A stretch of 64,000 bases of DNA from Nocardioides szechwanensis (GTDB lineage Bacteria; Actinomycetota; Actinomycetes; Propionibacteriales; Nocardioidaceae), in assembly GCF_900103935.1 (NCBI RefSeq), contig NZ_FNIC01000009.1:55952-119951 (forward strand), read 5' to 3'. The position numbers were made by a program, and so were the translations under genes. The notes beneath the pieces are model-generated. The model did not search any database, was not told the origin of the DNA, and saw only the letters and a program-made list of their open reading frames with translations. This document shows, piece after piece, positions 1 to 9,145 of the stretch. How positions within the stretch are numbered: position 1 is the stretch's first letter; each line of letters opens with the position of its first letter.

Positions 1-31
1 CGCGCACGACCGGGCTTGCATCCGGGCTCAT
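1..31 (-). CDS. response regulator, N-terminal end only (partial)
   Basis: An ATG on the minus strand overlaps the TGA of the upstream histidine kinase by the ATGA arrangement typical of translationally coupled kinase/regulator pairs. Only about ten residues (MSPDASPVVR) lie inside the window. The identity as a NarL/LuxR-type response regulator is inferred from position next to a HisKA_3 kinase, because the receiver domain itself is outside the window. Confidence 0.5.
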   Translation of the reverse strand, partial: MSPDASPVVR

Positions 32-1191
32 GCCGCCCACGGTATCCACGCATGCAGCTCGAAGGCGCCGTGGTCGGTCCGGTGCTCGAGCCGCCCGCCG
101 CGCAGGATCGCGCGCTCGGTCAGCCCGACCAGCCCGAGTCCCGCGCCGGGGGTGGTGCTCGTCCCGAAGCCCAGCGGGTTGCGCAGCGTGACGTCGACGC
201 CGTCCTCCGGACCGCCGGTCACCGTGATCGTCAGTCGCGCGCCGGGCGCATGCTTGCGGGCGTTGGTGATGCCCTCCTGCACGATCCGGTAGAGCGTGCG
301 GCCGACGACATCGGGCATCGGCTGGTCGCACGCGAGGTCGTCGGCGAGGGTCACCGGCATCCCCGCGGCACGAGCGTCGTCGACGAGGAGTGGCACGTCG
401 GCGTACGTCGGCTGCGGCGTGCTCATGGGCTCGCCGGTCTCGTCGTCGCGGAGCACCCCCAGCACGCTGCGCAGGTCGGTGAGCGCCTCGTGGGCCCGGT
501 CGCGGATCACCGCGACGCTCTCGCGCATCTCGTCGGCGCTCAGGTCCTCGCGGAAGCTCAGGGCGCCGGCGTGCATGGAGATCTGGGAGATCCGGTGGGC
601 CAGCACGTCGTGCATCTCGCGGGCGATGCGGGCCCGCTCGGTGCTGCGCGACTGGGCCACGCGCAGCTCCTGCTCCGCCTCGGCCTGCTCGGCGCGGTTG
701 CGCAGGGTCCAGATCAGCTCGCGGCGCGACCCGATGTACATCCCCCAGGCCATGCTGGCCGAGATCGCGAAGACCGCCGCGAGGAACGAGATCCACGCCG
801 GGTCGTTGTTGGCGCTGGGCTGGGTCTCGGTGTAGACCGTCGACGTGGCCAGAGCCACGAGGGCGACCACGATGACGTGCAGCCACCGGCGTCGGGTCGC
901 GAGTGACACGGACGTCAGCGTCGCCGGGCCCTGCGCGGTGCCCGAGACAGCGCCCATCACGTTGGTGACCAGTGCGATGGCCAGGGGCCACCGGCGCCGG
1001 AAGAACATCAGCACGTAGGCCGCCAGGCCGACCAGCAGATCGATGTAGAACAGCAGTGGCATCTGCTCGATCTGGGCCTCGGCGGCGGCCACCCAGACCA
1101 TCGCGCTGATGGCCAGGGTCAGCAGGACGCGCCAGGTCTGCCCCCACCACGTGAGCGGAGGCTGGTAGGTCTCCGGCGCGGGCCTGTCCAC
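28..1191 (-). CDS. two-component sensor histidine kinase, HisKA_3 (NarX/DesK-like) family
   Basis: 387 aa from a GTG start. The N-terminal ~150 residues hold several hydrophobic segments, the membrane sensor region. The dimerisation/phosphoacceptor helix reads REMHDVLAHRIS, with the phosphorylated His in the HisKA_3 context. The ATPase part shows an N-box (EGITNARKHA) and a glycine-rich lid (GAGLGLVGLTERA). The protein should autophosphorylate and pass phosphate to the LuxR-type regulator that begins at its 3' end. The stimulus cannot be read from the sequence. The ABC exporter genes that start 130 bp away on the other strand are possible targets, as is common for such kinases in actinobacteria. 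Confidence 0.88.
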   Translation of the reverse strand: MDRPAPETYQPPLTWWGQTWRVLLTLAISAMVWVAAAEAQIEQMPLLFYIDLLVGLAAYVLMFFRRRWPLAIALVTNVMGAVSGTAQGPATLTSVSLATRRRWLHVIVVALVALATSTVYTETQPSANNDPAWISFLAAVFAISASMAWGMYIGSRRELIWTLRNRAEQAEAEQELRVAQSRSTERARIAREMHDVLAHRISQISMHAGALSFREDLSADEMRESVAVIRDRAHEALTDLRSVLGVLRDDETGEPMSTPQPTYADVPLLVDDARAAGMPVTLADDLACDQPMPDVVGRTLYRIVQEGITNARKHAPGARLTITVTGGPEDGVDVTLRNPLGFGTSTTPGAGLGLVGLTERAILRGGRLEHRTDHGAFELHAWIPWAA

Positions 1192-1322
1192 TCCGGCAGC
1201 GTAGGGCCGACCCAGGAGCGGGCACAGGCTCCCGCGGTCGCGGCGTACCCCCTACTTAGGTCATCGGCCCCCCTCCGCGTGGCCGATGCGCCGGCGGGCC
1301 GGGTTGCGGCAGGGTAGGAGAC

Positions 1323-2237
1323 ATGATCGAGGTCGAAGGACTAACCAGGAAGTACGGCGCGTTCACCGCCGTCGATGACGTCAGCTTCGTGGCCGAGCCC
1401 GGGAGGGTGACCGGGTTCCTCGGTCCCAACGGTGCCGGCAAGACGACCACGATGCGGGTCATGGTGGGGCTCACCCCCGCCACCCATGGTCGGGTCACCA
1501 TCGGGGGTCACCTCTACTCCGACATCCCCAATCCCGGACTCCACGTGGGTGTGCTGCTCGATGCCTCGGCACAGCACGCCGGGCGCACCGGCCGCGAGAT
1601 CCTCACCCTCGGCGCGACCACGATGGGGCTGCCCAAGTCGCGGGTCGACGAGATGCTCGCGCTCGTGTCGCTGTCCGACACCGAGGCGAAGCGCCGCCTG
1701 CGCAACTACTCGCTCGGCATGAAGCAGCGCCTCGGCATCGCGCACGCGCTGCTCGGCGACCCGTCCGTGCTGATCCTCGACGAGCCGGCCAACGGTCTCG
1801 ACCCGGCGGGCATCCGCTGGATGCGCGGACTGCTCAAGGGCTACGCCGAGCGCGGTGGCACCGTGCTGCTCTCCAGCCACCTGCTGCACGAGGTGGAGAT
1901 CATCGCCGACGAGATGATCCTCATCGGACGGGGCAAGATCGTCGCCCAGGGGAGCAAGGAGTCGTTGCTCGCCGACGCGGACCACTCCTCGACGCTCGTG
2001 ACCTCGCTCGACAACGACCTGCTCGGCAAGGCTCTGCAGCACAAGGGCTACGGCGTCGCGGCGGCCGGGACCGGCCTCCGGGTCGAAGCCGCTCCGGTCG
2101 ACGTCGGCCGGGTGGCCGCCGACAACACCATCGTCCTCACCGACCTCCGCTCCGCGGACGGCGGCCTGGAGGACCTCTTCCTCGCGCTCACGTCCGAGAC
2201 GCAGCGCGACGTACTCCCCGAAGGAGCGCAGGCATGA
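1323..2237 (+). CDS. ABC transporter ATP-binding protein (drug/antibiotic exporter type)
   Basis: 304 aa. Walker A is GPNGAGKT at residues 34-41, the signature region is YSLGMKQRLGI, and Walker B is VLILDEP followed by a D-loop ANGLDP and a switch His in SSHLLHEVE. The ~80 residues after the ATPase core match the C-terminal extension of the DrrA/CcmA-like daunorubicin-type family. It energises export by the permease encoded directly downstream, with which it overlaps by ATGA. The divergent histidine kinase suggests two-component control, as in bacitracin or lantibiotic-responsive exporters. The substrate is unknown. Confidence 0.9.
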   Translation: MIEVEGLTRKYGAFTAVDDVSFVAEPGRVTGFLGPNGAGKTTTMRVMVGLTPATHGRVTIGGHLYSDIPNPGLHVGVLLDASAQHAGRTGREILTLGATTMGLPKSRVDEMLALVSLSDTEAKRRLRNYSLGMKQRLGIAHALLGDPSVLILDEPANGLDPAGIRWMRGLLKGYAERGGTVLLSSHLLHEVEIIADEMILIGRGKIVAQGSKESLLADADHSSTLVTSLDNDLLGKALQHKGYGVAAAGTGLRVEAAPVDVGRVAADNTIVLTDLRSADGGLEDLFLALTSETQRDVLPEGAQA

Positions 2238-3034
2238 GCAGCACCGCGGCACTCGGCCAGATCGACATCAACGCCAACCCCCCGGTCCCCATGAGCCGCC
2301 TGGCGCAGGTCGAGGTGCGCAAGGCGCTCGACACCAGGGCCGGTCGCTGGTTCGCGGCCTCGATCATCGGGCTGGTGCTCGTCGTCGAGGTCATCTACGC
2401 CCTGGTGGCCGACGACGCCGACAAGAACTACGGCGACTTCCTGAGCATCGCGGGTGGTGTGCTCGGCTACTTCCTGCCGATCCTGATCATCATGCTGGTC
2501 ACCAGCGAGGCCAGCCAGCGCAACGGCCTGGTGACGTTCACGCTCGAGCCCCGGCGCCCGCGGGTCGTCGTGGCCAAGTTCGTCGCCGGGATCGTGCTCG
2601 CAGTCGCCGTCATGATCATGGGCGCGGCGATGGCACTCATCGGCACCTTCATCGGCATCGCCAGCGGTGCCTCGCCGGAGTGGTCGGTCGACGGCAACCT
2701 GTTCTTCAACGGGTTCGTGCTCGCCAACGTGATCGGGGTCTTCGTCGGGTTCGCGATCGCGATGCTGCTGATGAACACCCCCGCGGCGATCGTCGGCTAC
2801 TTCGCCTACAGCCTGATCCTCCCGATCGCGGTCGGCATCCTGTCGGCCCTCAGCTCGGGGTTCGAGAAGGTCGCGCCGTGGATCGAGTTCAACACCGCGC
2901 AGACGCCGCTCTTCATGGGCGACTACCAGCCGAGCGGCGAGGAGTGGGCCCAGATCGCCGTGTCCGGCACGATCTGGCTGATCATCCCGCTGGTGCTCGG
3001 CATCATGCGGCTGCTGCGCATCGAGTTCAAGTAG
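2234..3034 (+). CDS. ABC-2 type membrane permease
   Basis: 266 aa with about six hydrophobic segments after a ~35-residue cytoplasmic N-terminus. Start ATG overlaps the ATPase stop by four bases and has a clear ribosome binding site (AAGGAG) eight bases upstream. It forms the transmembrane half of the exporter with the preceding ATPase. The layout (ATPase then one ABC-2 permease) is that of DrrAB/bcr-like efflux systems. No substrate-specific motif is visible. Confidence 0.85.
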   Translation: MSSTAALGQIDINANPPVPMSRLAQVEVRKALDTRAGRWFAASIIGLVLVVEVIYALVADDADKNYGDFLSIAGGVLGYFLPILIIMLVTSEASQRNGLVTFTLEPRRPRVVVAKFVAGIVLAVAVMIMGAAMALIGTFIGIASGASPEWSVDGNLFFNGFVLANVIGVFVGFAIAMLLMNTPAAIVGYFAYSLILPIAVGILSALSSGFEKVAPWIEFNTAQTPLFMGDYQPSGEEWAQIAVSGTIWLIIPLVLGIMRLLRIEFK

Positions 3035-3076
3035 CCCGTCCTCCTCGTGCGCCCGGCCCCCGTTAGGGTCGGGCGC

Positions 3077-3796
3077 ATGACGTCCCTCCCCCTCACTCCC
3101 CGCGTCGACGGCCGTGCCGACGACGAGCTGCGACCGGTCACGATCACCCGCAACTGGCTCGACCACGCAGCCGGCTCGGTGCTGATCGAGTTCGGCCGGA
3201 CCAAGGTGCTCTGCGCCGCGTCGGCCTCGACCGGCGTACCCCGGTGGCGCAAGGGGTCCGGTCTGGGCTGGGTCACGGCGGAGTACGCCATGCTGCCCGC
3301 CTCGACCAACACCCGCTCCGACCGCGAGTCGGTCAAGGGCCGGATCGGTGGCCGCACCCACGAGATCAGCCGGCTGATCGGCCGCTCGCTGCGCGCGGTC
3401 ATCGACTACCAGGCGCTGGGCGAGAACACGATCCAGCTCGACTGCGACGTGCTCCAGGCCGACGGCGGCACCCGCACCGCGGCGATCACCGGCGCCTACA
3501 TCGCGCTGGCCGACGCCTGCGCCCACCTCGGCGTGCCCAAGGCGCTCACCGGCTCCGTCGCGGCGATCAGCGTCGGCATCATCGACGGCGCTCCGCGCCT
3601 CGACCTGCCCTACGTCGAGGACGTCCGGGCCGAGACCGACATGAACGTCGTGATGACCGGCGACGGCAAGTTCGTCGAGGTGCAGGGCACCGCCGAGGGT
3701 GCGGCGTTCGACCGCGCCGAGCTCGACGCGCTGCTGGCGCTCGCCGAGAAGGGCTGCGCCGACCTGACCCGCAGGCAGCTCGAGGCACTGGCTTGA
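3077..3796 (+). CDS. rph: ribonuclease PH
   Basis: 239 aa from the ATG at 3077. An upstream GTG in frame exists, but the family starts just before the [17 protein letters not shown] block, which fits 3077. RNase PH is a phosphorolytic 3'-5' exoribonuclease that trims tRNA precursors and forms a hexameric ring. Visible family blocks include KVLCAAS, the [12 protein letters not shown] region and the [19 protein letters not shown] phosphate-binding region. It is followed 10 bp later by rdgB, the conserved actinobacterial rph-rdgB pair. Confidence 0.97.
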   Translation: MTSLPLTPRVDGRADDELRPVTITRNWLDHAAGSVLIEFGRTKVLCAASASTGVPRWRKGSGLGWVTAEYAMLPASTNTRSDRESVKGRIGGRTHEISRLIGRSLRAVIDYQALGENTIQLDCDVLQADGGTRTAAITGAYIALADACAHLGVPKALTGSVAAISVGIIDGAPRLDLPYVEDVRAETDMNVVMTGDGKFVEVQGTAEGAAFDRAELDALLALAEKGCADLTRRQLEALA

Positions 3797-3806
3797 GGGG
3801 GGTCAC

Positions 3807-4412
3807 GTGACGAGGGTCTTCCTGGCATCGCGCAACGCCAAGAAGCTGGAGGAGATGCAGCGCATCCTGGCCGCGCACCTGGGTGAGGTCGAGGTCGTCG
3901 GGCTCGACGACGTGCCGGCCTACGACGAGCCGGTGGAGGACGCCCCCGACTTCGAGGGCAACGCGCTGCTCAAGGCACGGGTCGGTGCGACGGTGACCGG
4001 GCTGCCGACGATCGCCGACGACAGCGGGCTGTGCGTCGACGCGCTCAACGGGATGCCGGGCGTGCTCTCGGCGCGCTGGTCCGGACCTCCCAAGTCGGAC
4101 GCCCGCAACAACGAGCTCCTCCTCGCCCAGATCGCCGACGTGCCCGACGACCGACGCGGCGCTCACTTCGTCAGCGCGGTCGCGTTCGTCCTCCCCGACG
4201 GGCGCGAGCTCGTCGTCGAGGGGCGGATGGACGGCCGGATCACCCGCGAGCCGCGGGGGAGCGGTGGCTTCGGCTACGACGTCGTCTTCGAGGCCGACGA
4301 CCGCCCGGGAGTCACCACCGCCGAGCTCGACCGGGCCGACAAGGACGCGATCTCACACCGCGGCCGGGCGCTGCGCGAGATAGCGCCTCAGGTGGCGACC
4401 TTGGTGGCCTGA
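3807..4412 (+). CDS. rdgB: XTP/dITP diphosphatase (RdgB/HAM1 family)
   Basis: 201 aa from a GTG start. It hydrolyses non-canonical purine nucleotides (ITP, dITP, XTP) to monophosphates, keeping them out of DNA and RNA. Family motifs are visible: the N-terminal LASRNAKKLEE, the metal-binding DDSGLCVDALNG and the GFGYDVVF block. It lies 10 bp after rph and is presumably co-transcribed. Its last 25 bases overlap, tail to tail, the 3' end of the BASS transporter gene on the other strand. Confidence 0.96.
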   Translation: MTRVFLASRNAKKLEEMQRILAAHLGEVEVVGLDDVPAYDEPVEDAPDFEGNALLKARVGATVTGLPTIADDSGLCVDALNGMPGVLSARWSGPPKSDARNNELLLAQIADVPDDRRGAHFVSAVAFVLPDGRELVVEGRMDGRITREPRGSGGFGYDVVFEADDRPGVTTAELDRADKDAISHRGRALREIAPQVATLVA

Positions 4413-5260
4413 GCGACCCGGCGGCTGATGATCATTCCCCAGCCGGCCGCGAGGAAGAACATCAACAGCGAGTAGACCGCCGCCGGGACGGCGATCTCGT
4501 TGACGTCGAGGATGTTCTCCGCGACGAAGATCGCCAGGGTCCCGTTGTGGACGCCGATCTCGAACGACGACGCGATCGCCTGGCCTTCCACGACGCCCAG
4601 CGCACGCGGTACGACGTACCCGACGACGAGGCTGATCGCGCAGAACAGCGCGGCCACGATGCCGACGTCGGCGAGGTAGTCGCCGACCCGGTCCTTCTCG
4701 CCGAGCAGGATGCCGAGCACCAGCACCGCCAGGATGATCGCGGACGCGATCCGGACCGGCTTGTCCATGGCGGCGGCGAACGACGCCTTCTTGGCGCGCA
4801 CCAGCATGCCGAGCCCGGTCGGGACCAGGATCAGGACGAACACCTTGACCACCTCGGCCAAGGGCATCTCCACGGACTCGCTCTTGTCGAAGTAGTCGAT
4901 CGCGAGGTTGGTGATCAGCGGCAGCGTGCCGATCGCGATGATCGAGTTGATCGCGGTGAGAGAGATGTTGAGCGCCACGTCGCCGCGGAAGAGGTGGCTG
5001 AACAGGTTGGCGGTCGTGCCGCCGGGCGACGCCGCGAGCAGCAGCATGCCGATGCCGAGGAACGGCGGCAGGTCGAAGAGCACGACCAGCCCGAAGCAGA
5101 CGGCCGGCAGCAGCACCAGCTGGCAGGCCAGGGCCACGAGCACGGCCTTGGGGTGCTTGCCGACCCGGCGGAAGTCCGCCAGCGTCAGGTCCAGGCCGAG
5201 CCCGAACATGATGATGGCCAGGGCGATCGGCAGCCCGATCTCGGTCAGCGCGGAGTCCAT
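4388..5260 (-). CDS. bile acid:sodium symporter (BASS/SBF) family transporter
   Basis: 290 aa with about nine to ten hydrophobic helices. The SBF/BASS signature is seen in GLGLDLTLADFRR near the N-terminus, the ASPGGTTANLFSHL block with its GG crossover motif, and FEIGVHNGTLAIFV near residues 235-248. Family members carry organic anions with sodium; bacterial substrates differ and the substrate here is not known. The gene stands alone, convergent with rdgB (25 bp overlap) and divergent from the acyltransferase 60 bp away. Confidence 0.88.
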   Translation of the reverse strand: MDSALTEIGLPIALAIIMFGLGLDLTLADFRRVGKHPKAVLVALACQLVLLPAVCFGLVVLFDLPPFLGIGMLLLAASPGGTTANLFSHLFRGDVALNISLTAINSIIAIGTLPLITNLAIDYFDKSESVEMPLAEVVKVFVLILVPTGLGMLVRAKKASFAAAMDKPVRIASAIILAVLVLGILLGEKDRVGDYLADVGIVAALFCAISLVVGYVVPRALGVVEGQAIASSFEIGVHNGTLAIFVAENILDVNEIAVPAAVYSLLMFFLAAGWGMIISRRVAQATKVAT

Positions 5261-5320
5261 GAGCGGACCCTAGTGGACGGTGACCCCCGTCACACGGAGG
5301 CCACCCGGTACGTTCGCGCC

Positions 5321-5905
5321 ATGGGCCGACGCTTTCTGATCCGCAGGACGTTCGCGCGGGTTGTCCTCCGGGCCGCGCGCTGGAAGACGACGGGCACGGT
5401 GCCCCGCAAGGGGATCCTGGTCGGCGCACCGCACACGTCCAACTGGGACTGGGTGATCACGATGCTGCTGGCCTGGGACAGCAGCGTGCAGATCCGGTTG
5501 CTGGTCAAGCAGGAGTTCTTCAAGGGCCCGGTGGGGTGGTTCATGCGTGCGACGGGTGCGGTCGCCCTCGACCGCGCCAACCCCGGTGCCACCATCAAGG
5601 CGTTGCTCGCCGACGCCGAGACCGACGAGGCGTTCCTGCTCGGCATCGCCGCCGAGGGCACCCGCAGCAAGACCGACTACTGGAAGTCCGGCTTCTACCG
5701 GATCTCCCAGCAGACCGGCATCCCGGTGACCCTGGCCTACGTCGACGGCCCGTCACGCACCGTCGGCTGGGGGCCCACCTTCTCGCTGACCGGCGACGTC
5801 ACCGCCGACATGGACCGGATCCGCGAGTTCTACGCCGACAAGCGGGGCATCCGCCCCGAGTTCGCCTCCGTGCCCCGTCTCCGCGAAGAGGACGCCGGGG
5901 ACTAG
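5321..5905 (+). CDS. 1-acyl-sn-glycerol-3-phosphate acyltransferase-like protein
   Basis: 194 aa from the ATG at 5321; the open frame extends much further upstream, but that part is antisense to the transporter gene. The acyltransferase HX4D catalytic motif is HTSNWD near residues 37-42, followed by the block AAEGTRSKTDYWKSGFY, which corresponds to the substrate-binding motif of PlsC-like enzymes. It is shorter than housekeeping PlsC (about 240 aa) and matches the short single-domain subgroup common in actinobacteria and proteobacteria. It probably acylates a glycerolipid or similar acceptor at the membrane; the exact acceptor is not known. Confidence 0.82.
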   Translation: MGRRFLIRRTFARVVLRAARWKTTGTVPRKGILVGAPHTSNWDWVITMLLAWDSSVQIRLLVKQEFFKGPVGWFMRATGAVALDRANPGATIKALLADAETDEAFLLGIAAEGTRSKTDYWKSGFYRISQQTGIPVTLAYVDGPSRTVGWGPTFSLTGDVTADMDRIREFYADKRGIRPEFASVPRLREEDAGD

Positions 5906-7074
5906 CTCGACCAGGTCCAGCTGTCGAGGATGTCGGTGAACGCCTGCTGCGCCTTCTCGTCGCCCGCCTCGGCGGAGAGGATCACGGAGTAGAGATCGCC
6001 GTCGTGGATGGCGAGGTAGCCGAACTGCTCGATGGCGATGCCGTTCTCGTTGATCCGCGCGATCTTGATCGCGATCGCGGTCTCGCCGTCGAAGTTCTCG
6101 GTGCCGTTGTCCTCGGGGGTCGCACCGGTCGCGGTGCTCATGTTGGACTCCCACTGCTCGCGCAGCGCCTCGGGGTCGGTCTCGCCACTGGCGAAGCCGG
6201 TCTCCACGATCAGGTTGGCCCGGGCGGCCTCGAGCGAGCTGCCCCACGCGACCGCCAGGTCGGTGGCACCCGCCTCGCCGCCGGCGAGCACGTCGGCGGT
6301 GACGTCCTGCCACGCGTCGGGGAGTGCGAACGAGTAGCCGTTGCCGGCAATGTTGTTGCCGGTCGGTGTCGAGGCGCTCGACGGGTCCGTCGCGCCGGTG
6401 CTGGGGTCGGTCGGCCCGCTGGTGGGGTCGTCGTCGGCCGACTCCTTGCCGTCGCCGCCGGACAGCAGCACCGCCGTGAGGATGCCGCCCGCCACGACGA
6501 GCACCGCCGCGACGATGCCGACGACCAGCCACGGCCCGCGCTTGGCGGGCTGCTGGCCGGGCGGGTAGGAAGCCGCCGGGTAGGCCGTGGGGTAGGCGGT
6601 CGGGTAGGCCGACGGGTGAGGCGAGGCAGGCGGTGACATCGGCGGGGGACCGGTCGGCGACACCGGCGCGTAGGCCGGGGCCTGGGTGGTCGACGGCGGC
6701 GGGTCCGTGGGTCGCGGCTGCGTGGAGTGCCGGTCGAAGCGGCGTACGTCGGTCGCGCTGACCTTGCCGACGGCGAACCCGAGGACCGCGCACGCCCAGC
6801 GGGTGGCGTTGACGTCGGAGGTGCCGCGGTCGCGGGCCAGCAGCTCGCCGGCCGCCTCGACCGCCCGGGTGGGCTCGGCCCCGCTGTCGATGGTCGTGAG
6901 CATCATCCGGAAGGCACCCAGGCGCACGGCGTCGACCAGGAGGTTGATGTCGCCGGTTGAGGCGGCACCCTCGTCGAGGTAGTCGTCGAGCGCGGCGCGC
7001 AGCAGGTCGGCGTCGTCGAAGACCGTGCGGCCGGAGGTGAGGCCGAGCTCGTAGAGGGACTCGTGGAGCTCCAT
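5902..7074 (-). CDS. membrane-anchored protein with proline-rich linker, function unknown
   Basis: 390 aa from the ATG at 7074, which has AGAAGG nine bases upstream; a TTG two codons earlier is less likely. Residues 1-115 form an alpha-helical cytoplasmic domain. A Pro/Ser/Tyr-rich segment with repeated PTAYPTAYPAASYPPG follows, then one transmembrane helix (WLVVGIVAAVLVVAGGILTA) and an outer Asp/Thr/Ser-rich linker. The last ~150 residues look like a compact extracytoplasmic domain. The layout resembles actinobacterial single-pass proteins with DUF-type outer domains, but I recognise no family. Convergent with the acyltransferase gene (4 bp overlap). Confidence 0.75.
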   Translation of the reverse strand: MELHESLYELGLTSGRTVFDDADLLRAALDDYLDEGAASTGDINLLVDAVRLGAFRMMLTTIDSGAEPTRAVEAAGELLARDRGTSDVNATRWACAVLGFAVGKVSATDVRRFDRHSTQPRPTDPPPSTTQAPAYAPVSPTGPPPMSPPASPHPSAYPTAYPTAYPAASYPPGQQPAKRGPWLVVGIVAAVLVVAGGILTAVLLSGGDGKESADDDPTSGPTDPSTGATDPSSASTPTGNNIAGNGYSFALPDAWQDVTADVLAGGEAGATDLAVAWGSSLEAARANLIVETGFASGETDPEALREQWESNMSTATGATPEDNGTENFDGETAIAIKIARINENGIAIEQFGYLAIHDGDLYSVILSAEAGDEKAQQAFTDILDSWTWSS

Positions 7075-7194
7075 GGGCAAGAACCTTCTCTGGGACTTCG
7101 GCGGGCAGGCAGAGGAATGTTACGTGGGTTCTCGACGTAGGGTGGCCGCCGGCTGTCGGGAGCCCCGCGACGCCGTGCACCCGAGAGGCGTCCG

Positions 7195-8535
7195 ATGACG
7201 AAGTCCCACAGCCGCCGCTGCGTCACCTTCGTAGTGGCGGCCCTGGCCGCGCTCCTCGTCCTGGCCGGCGTGCCGTCCGCAGCGGCCGCGGCGGGCCCCA
7301 TCGACGGGCCCACCGACGGCCTCACCGGCTACGCCTTCGACGCGCGCTGCGCCCCGACCCAGGCCGAGATGGACGCCTGGCTCACCGGCTCGCCCTTCTG
7401 GGGCGCCGGCATCTACATCGGCGGCTCGATGATGTCGTGCGGCGCCGAGGAGCAGCCGCACCTCGACGCCACGTGGGTGCAGCGGCAGACCGGCAACGGC
7501 TGGAAGCTGCTCCCGATCTGGGTCGGCCCCCAGGCCTCCTGCGGCGGCTTCACGGACCGGATCGACCCCGACCCGGCCGCGGTCGCAGGCACGCCGTACG
7601 GCGCGGCCGAGGCCCAGGGCCGCGACCAGGCAGCCGCGGCCGTCGCGCGGGCGACCGCGCTCGGCCTGACCGCGGGCAGCACGCTCTGGTACGACCTCGA
7701 GGGGGGCTTCGACCTCCAGGACACCGACTGCCGCCGCTCCGCGCTCCGCTTCCTCTCGGGCTGGACGCTCGCCCTCCACGAGCTCGGCTACCGCTCCGGC
7801 GTCTACTCCAACATCGCCGACGGCATCCATGCCCTCGACAACGCCGACAACCTCTCGCCCGGCTCCTACGCGATGCCGGACCAGGTCTGGTTCGCCTGGT
7901 ACAACAACCACGCCGACACCCTGGTCGACCCCCAGTGGGTCCGGGCGACCAGCTGGGCGCGCCAGCGCGTGCACCAGTACGCGCAGAACCAGTCGATGAC
8001 CTTCGGTGGTGTCACCCTCACCGTCGACCCCAACTACGTGGACCTCGACGGCGGCTCGGTCGCCCCAGCCGCGCCCCGTGCCTGCGGCGGCGTCCGCATC
8101 GACTTCGCCAAGTACCCCAGCCTGGGCCGCGGCAAGAGCGGCGCCGGCGTCAAGGCACTGCAGTGCCTGCTGAAGCAGCGCGGCAAGTACCGCAAGGCCG
8201 TCGACGGCCGCTACGACGCCGACGTCGTCGCAGCCGTACGCGCCTACCAGCGGTCGCGGTCCCTGCCGGTCACCGGGCGGATGGTCGCCCGCACCTGGGT
8301 CTCGCTGCTGTCCCACGGCGCCACCACCCCGCTGCTGAAGGAGGGCTCGGCCGAGGACGCCGTACGCCGTCTCCAGCGGGCGCTCAACGTGGGCACCGCC
8401 GACCTCACGGTGACCGGGGTCCTCGACCGCGCCACCAGCACCTGGCTGCGCCGCTACCAGGCCGACGCCGGCTTGACCGTCACCGGCGTCGTCTCCGCCG
8501 ACACCTGGGAAGCACTGCGCCGTGGCCGTCTCTGA
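7195..8535 (+). CDS. secreted DUF1906 glycoside-hydrolase-like protein with two peptidoglycan-binding repeats
   Basis: 446 aa. A signal peptide (positive N-terminus, hydrophobic core, AAAAAG cleavage region) ends near residue 33. Residues 40-285 match the DUF1906/Rv2525c-like TIM-barrel family: start at GYAFDARCAPT, a YDLEGG acidic motif in the putative active site, and an RVHQYAQNQ block near the end. Two C-terminal PG_binding_1 repeats follow at about 305-370 and 375-445 (GVKALQCLLKQRG, AVRRLQRALN). It presumably binds and perhaps acts on the cell wall outside the membrane. Catalysis is unproven for the family. Confidence 0.88.
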   Translation: MTKSHSRRCVTFVVAALAALLVLAGVPSAAAAAGPIDGPTDGLTGYAFDARCAPTQAEMDAWLTGSPFWGAGIYIGGSMMSCGAEEQPHLDATWVQRQTGNGWKLLPIWVGPQASCGGFTDRIDPDPAAVAGTPYGAAEAQGRDQAAAAVARATALGLTAGSTLWYDLEGGFDLQDTDCRRSALRFLSGWTLALHELGYRSGVYSNIADGIHALDNADNLSPGSYAMPDQVWFAWYNNHADTLVDPQWVRATSWARQRVHQYAQNQSMTFGGVTLTVDPNYVDLDGGSVAPAAPRACGGVRIDFAKYPSLGRGKSGAGVKALQCLLKQRGKYRKAVDGRYDADVVAAVRAYQRSRSLPVTGRMVARTWVSLLSHGATTPLLKEGSAEDAVRRLQRALNVGTADLTVTGVLDRATSTWLRRYQADAGLTVTGVVSADTWEALRRGRL

Positions 8536-8548
8536 CGAGGGCCATGCG

Positions 8549-8630
8549 TGCCGAAGGGGGGACTTGAACCCCCACGCCCGAAGGCACAGGTACCTAAAAC
8601 CTGCGTGTCTGCCAGTTCCACCACTTCGGC
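8549..8630 (-). tRNA. tRNA-Leu (anticodon UAG)
   Basis: 82-nt class II tRNA. The acceptor stem GCCGAAG pairs with CTTCGGC with discriminator A. The anticodon loop TTTAGGT gives UAG. A long variable arm and the TTCAAGT T-loop are present. The CCA end is not encoded. It ends 13 bp after the secreted DUF1906 gene on the other strand. Confidence 0.97.
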
Positions 8631-8638
8631 TGGCGCGA

Positions 8639-9115
8639 TCAGTTTAGGGCGAGGTCCCGGCGCAGCTTCGCCACGTGGCCGGTGGCCTTCACGTTGTACT
8701 GCGCCACCTCGACGCGCCCCTCCTCGTCGACCACGAACGTCGAGCGGATGACGCCCTGCACGACCTTGCCGTAGAGCTTCTTCTCGCCGAACGCGCCGTA
8801 CGCCGTCATCGTGGCCTTGTCGGGGTCCGACAGGAGGCGGATGGTCAGGGCGTCCTTCGCACGGAACTTCGCGAGCTTCTCGGGCTTGTCCGGGGAGATG
8901 CCGAGCACCTCGTAGCCGGCCGCCTGGAGCGAGTCGAGGGAGTCGGTGAAGTCGCAGGCCTGCTTGGTGCAACCCGGCGTCATCGCGGCCGGGTAGAAGT
9001 AGACGATCACCTTGCGGCCGCGCAGGCCGGACATGGAGACCTCGGCGCCGGTGTCGTCGGTGAGCGTGAAGTCGGGGGCGGTGTCACCGGGGGACAGGCG
9101 GGCGGTGTCGGGCAC
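8639..9115 (-). CDS. bcp: thioredoxin-dependent peroxiredoxin, Bcp/PrxQ type
   Basis: 158 aa from the GTG at 9115, chosen because AAGGAG lies six bases upstream; the frame is open ten codons further. It reduces hydrogen and organic peroxides using thioredoxin. The active site TPGCTKQACDF has the peroxidatic Cys at residue 49 and a resolving Cys at 54, the C-x4-C spacing of atypical two-Cys BCP enzymes. Divergent from cbiM; a Nur-like palindrome sits in the shared intergenic region, so nickel-linked regulation of this gene is possible. It ends 8 bp from tRNA-Leu, on the same strand. Confidence 0.93.
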   Translation of the reverse strand: MPDTARLSPGDTAPDFTLTDDTGAEVSMSGLRGRKVIVYFYPAAMTPGCTKQACDFTDSLDSLQAAGYEVLGISPDKPEKLAKFRAKDALTIRLLSDPDKATMTAYGAFGEKKLYGKVVQGVIRSTFVVDEEGRVEVAQYNVKATGHVAKLRRDLALN

Positions 9116-9128
9116 GACGGGCTCCTTG

Positions 9129-9145
9129 TTGCGAACGATGTGCAA
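9129..9145 (+). promoter_or_regulatory. candidate Nur (nickel-responsive Fur-family) operator
   Basis: The sequence TTGC-N9-GCAA fits the Nur box known from Streptomyces (tTGCaa-N5-ttGCAA). The wider arms TTGTTGC and GCAATAA (9126-9148) match at six of seven positions. It lies between the peroxiredoxin ribosome binding site and the cbiM start, where a repressor could block the ECF transporter operon. No Nur gene is in the window. Confidence 0.45.

Noticed and set aside
2048..3526. Long open frame on the minus strand opposite the ABC permease and rph
   Set aside because: High-GC genes give long antisense frames. The product is rich in Arg, Asp, Gly and His with no domain, while the plus strand has clear ABC and RNase PH motifs.
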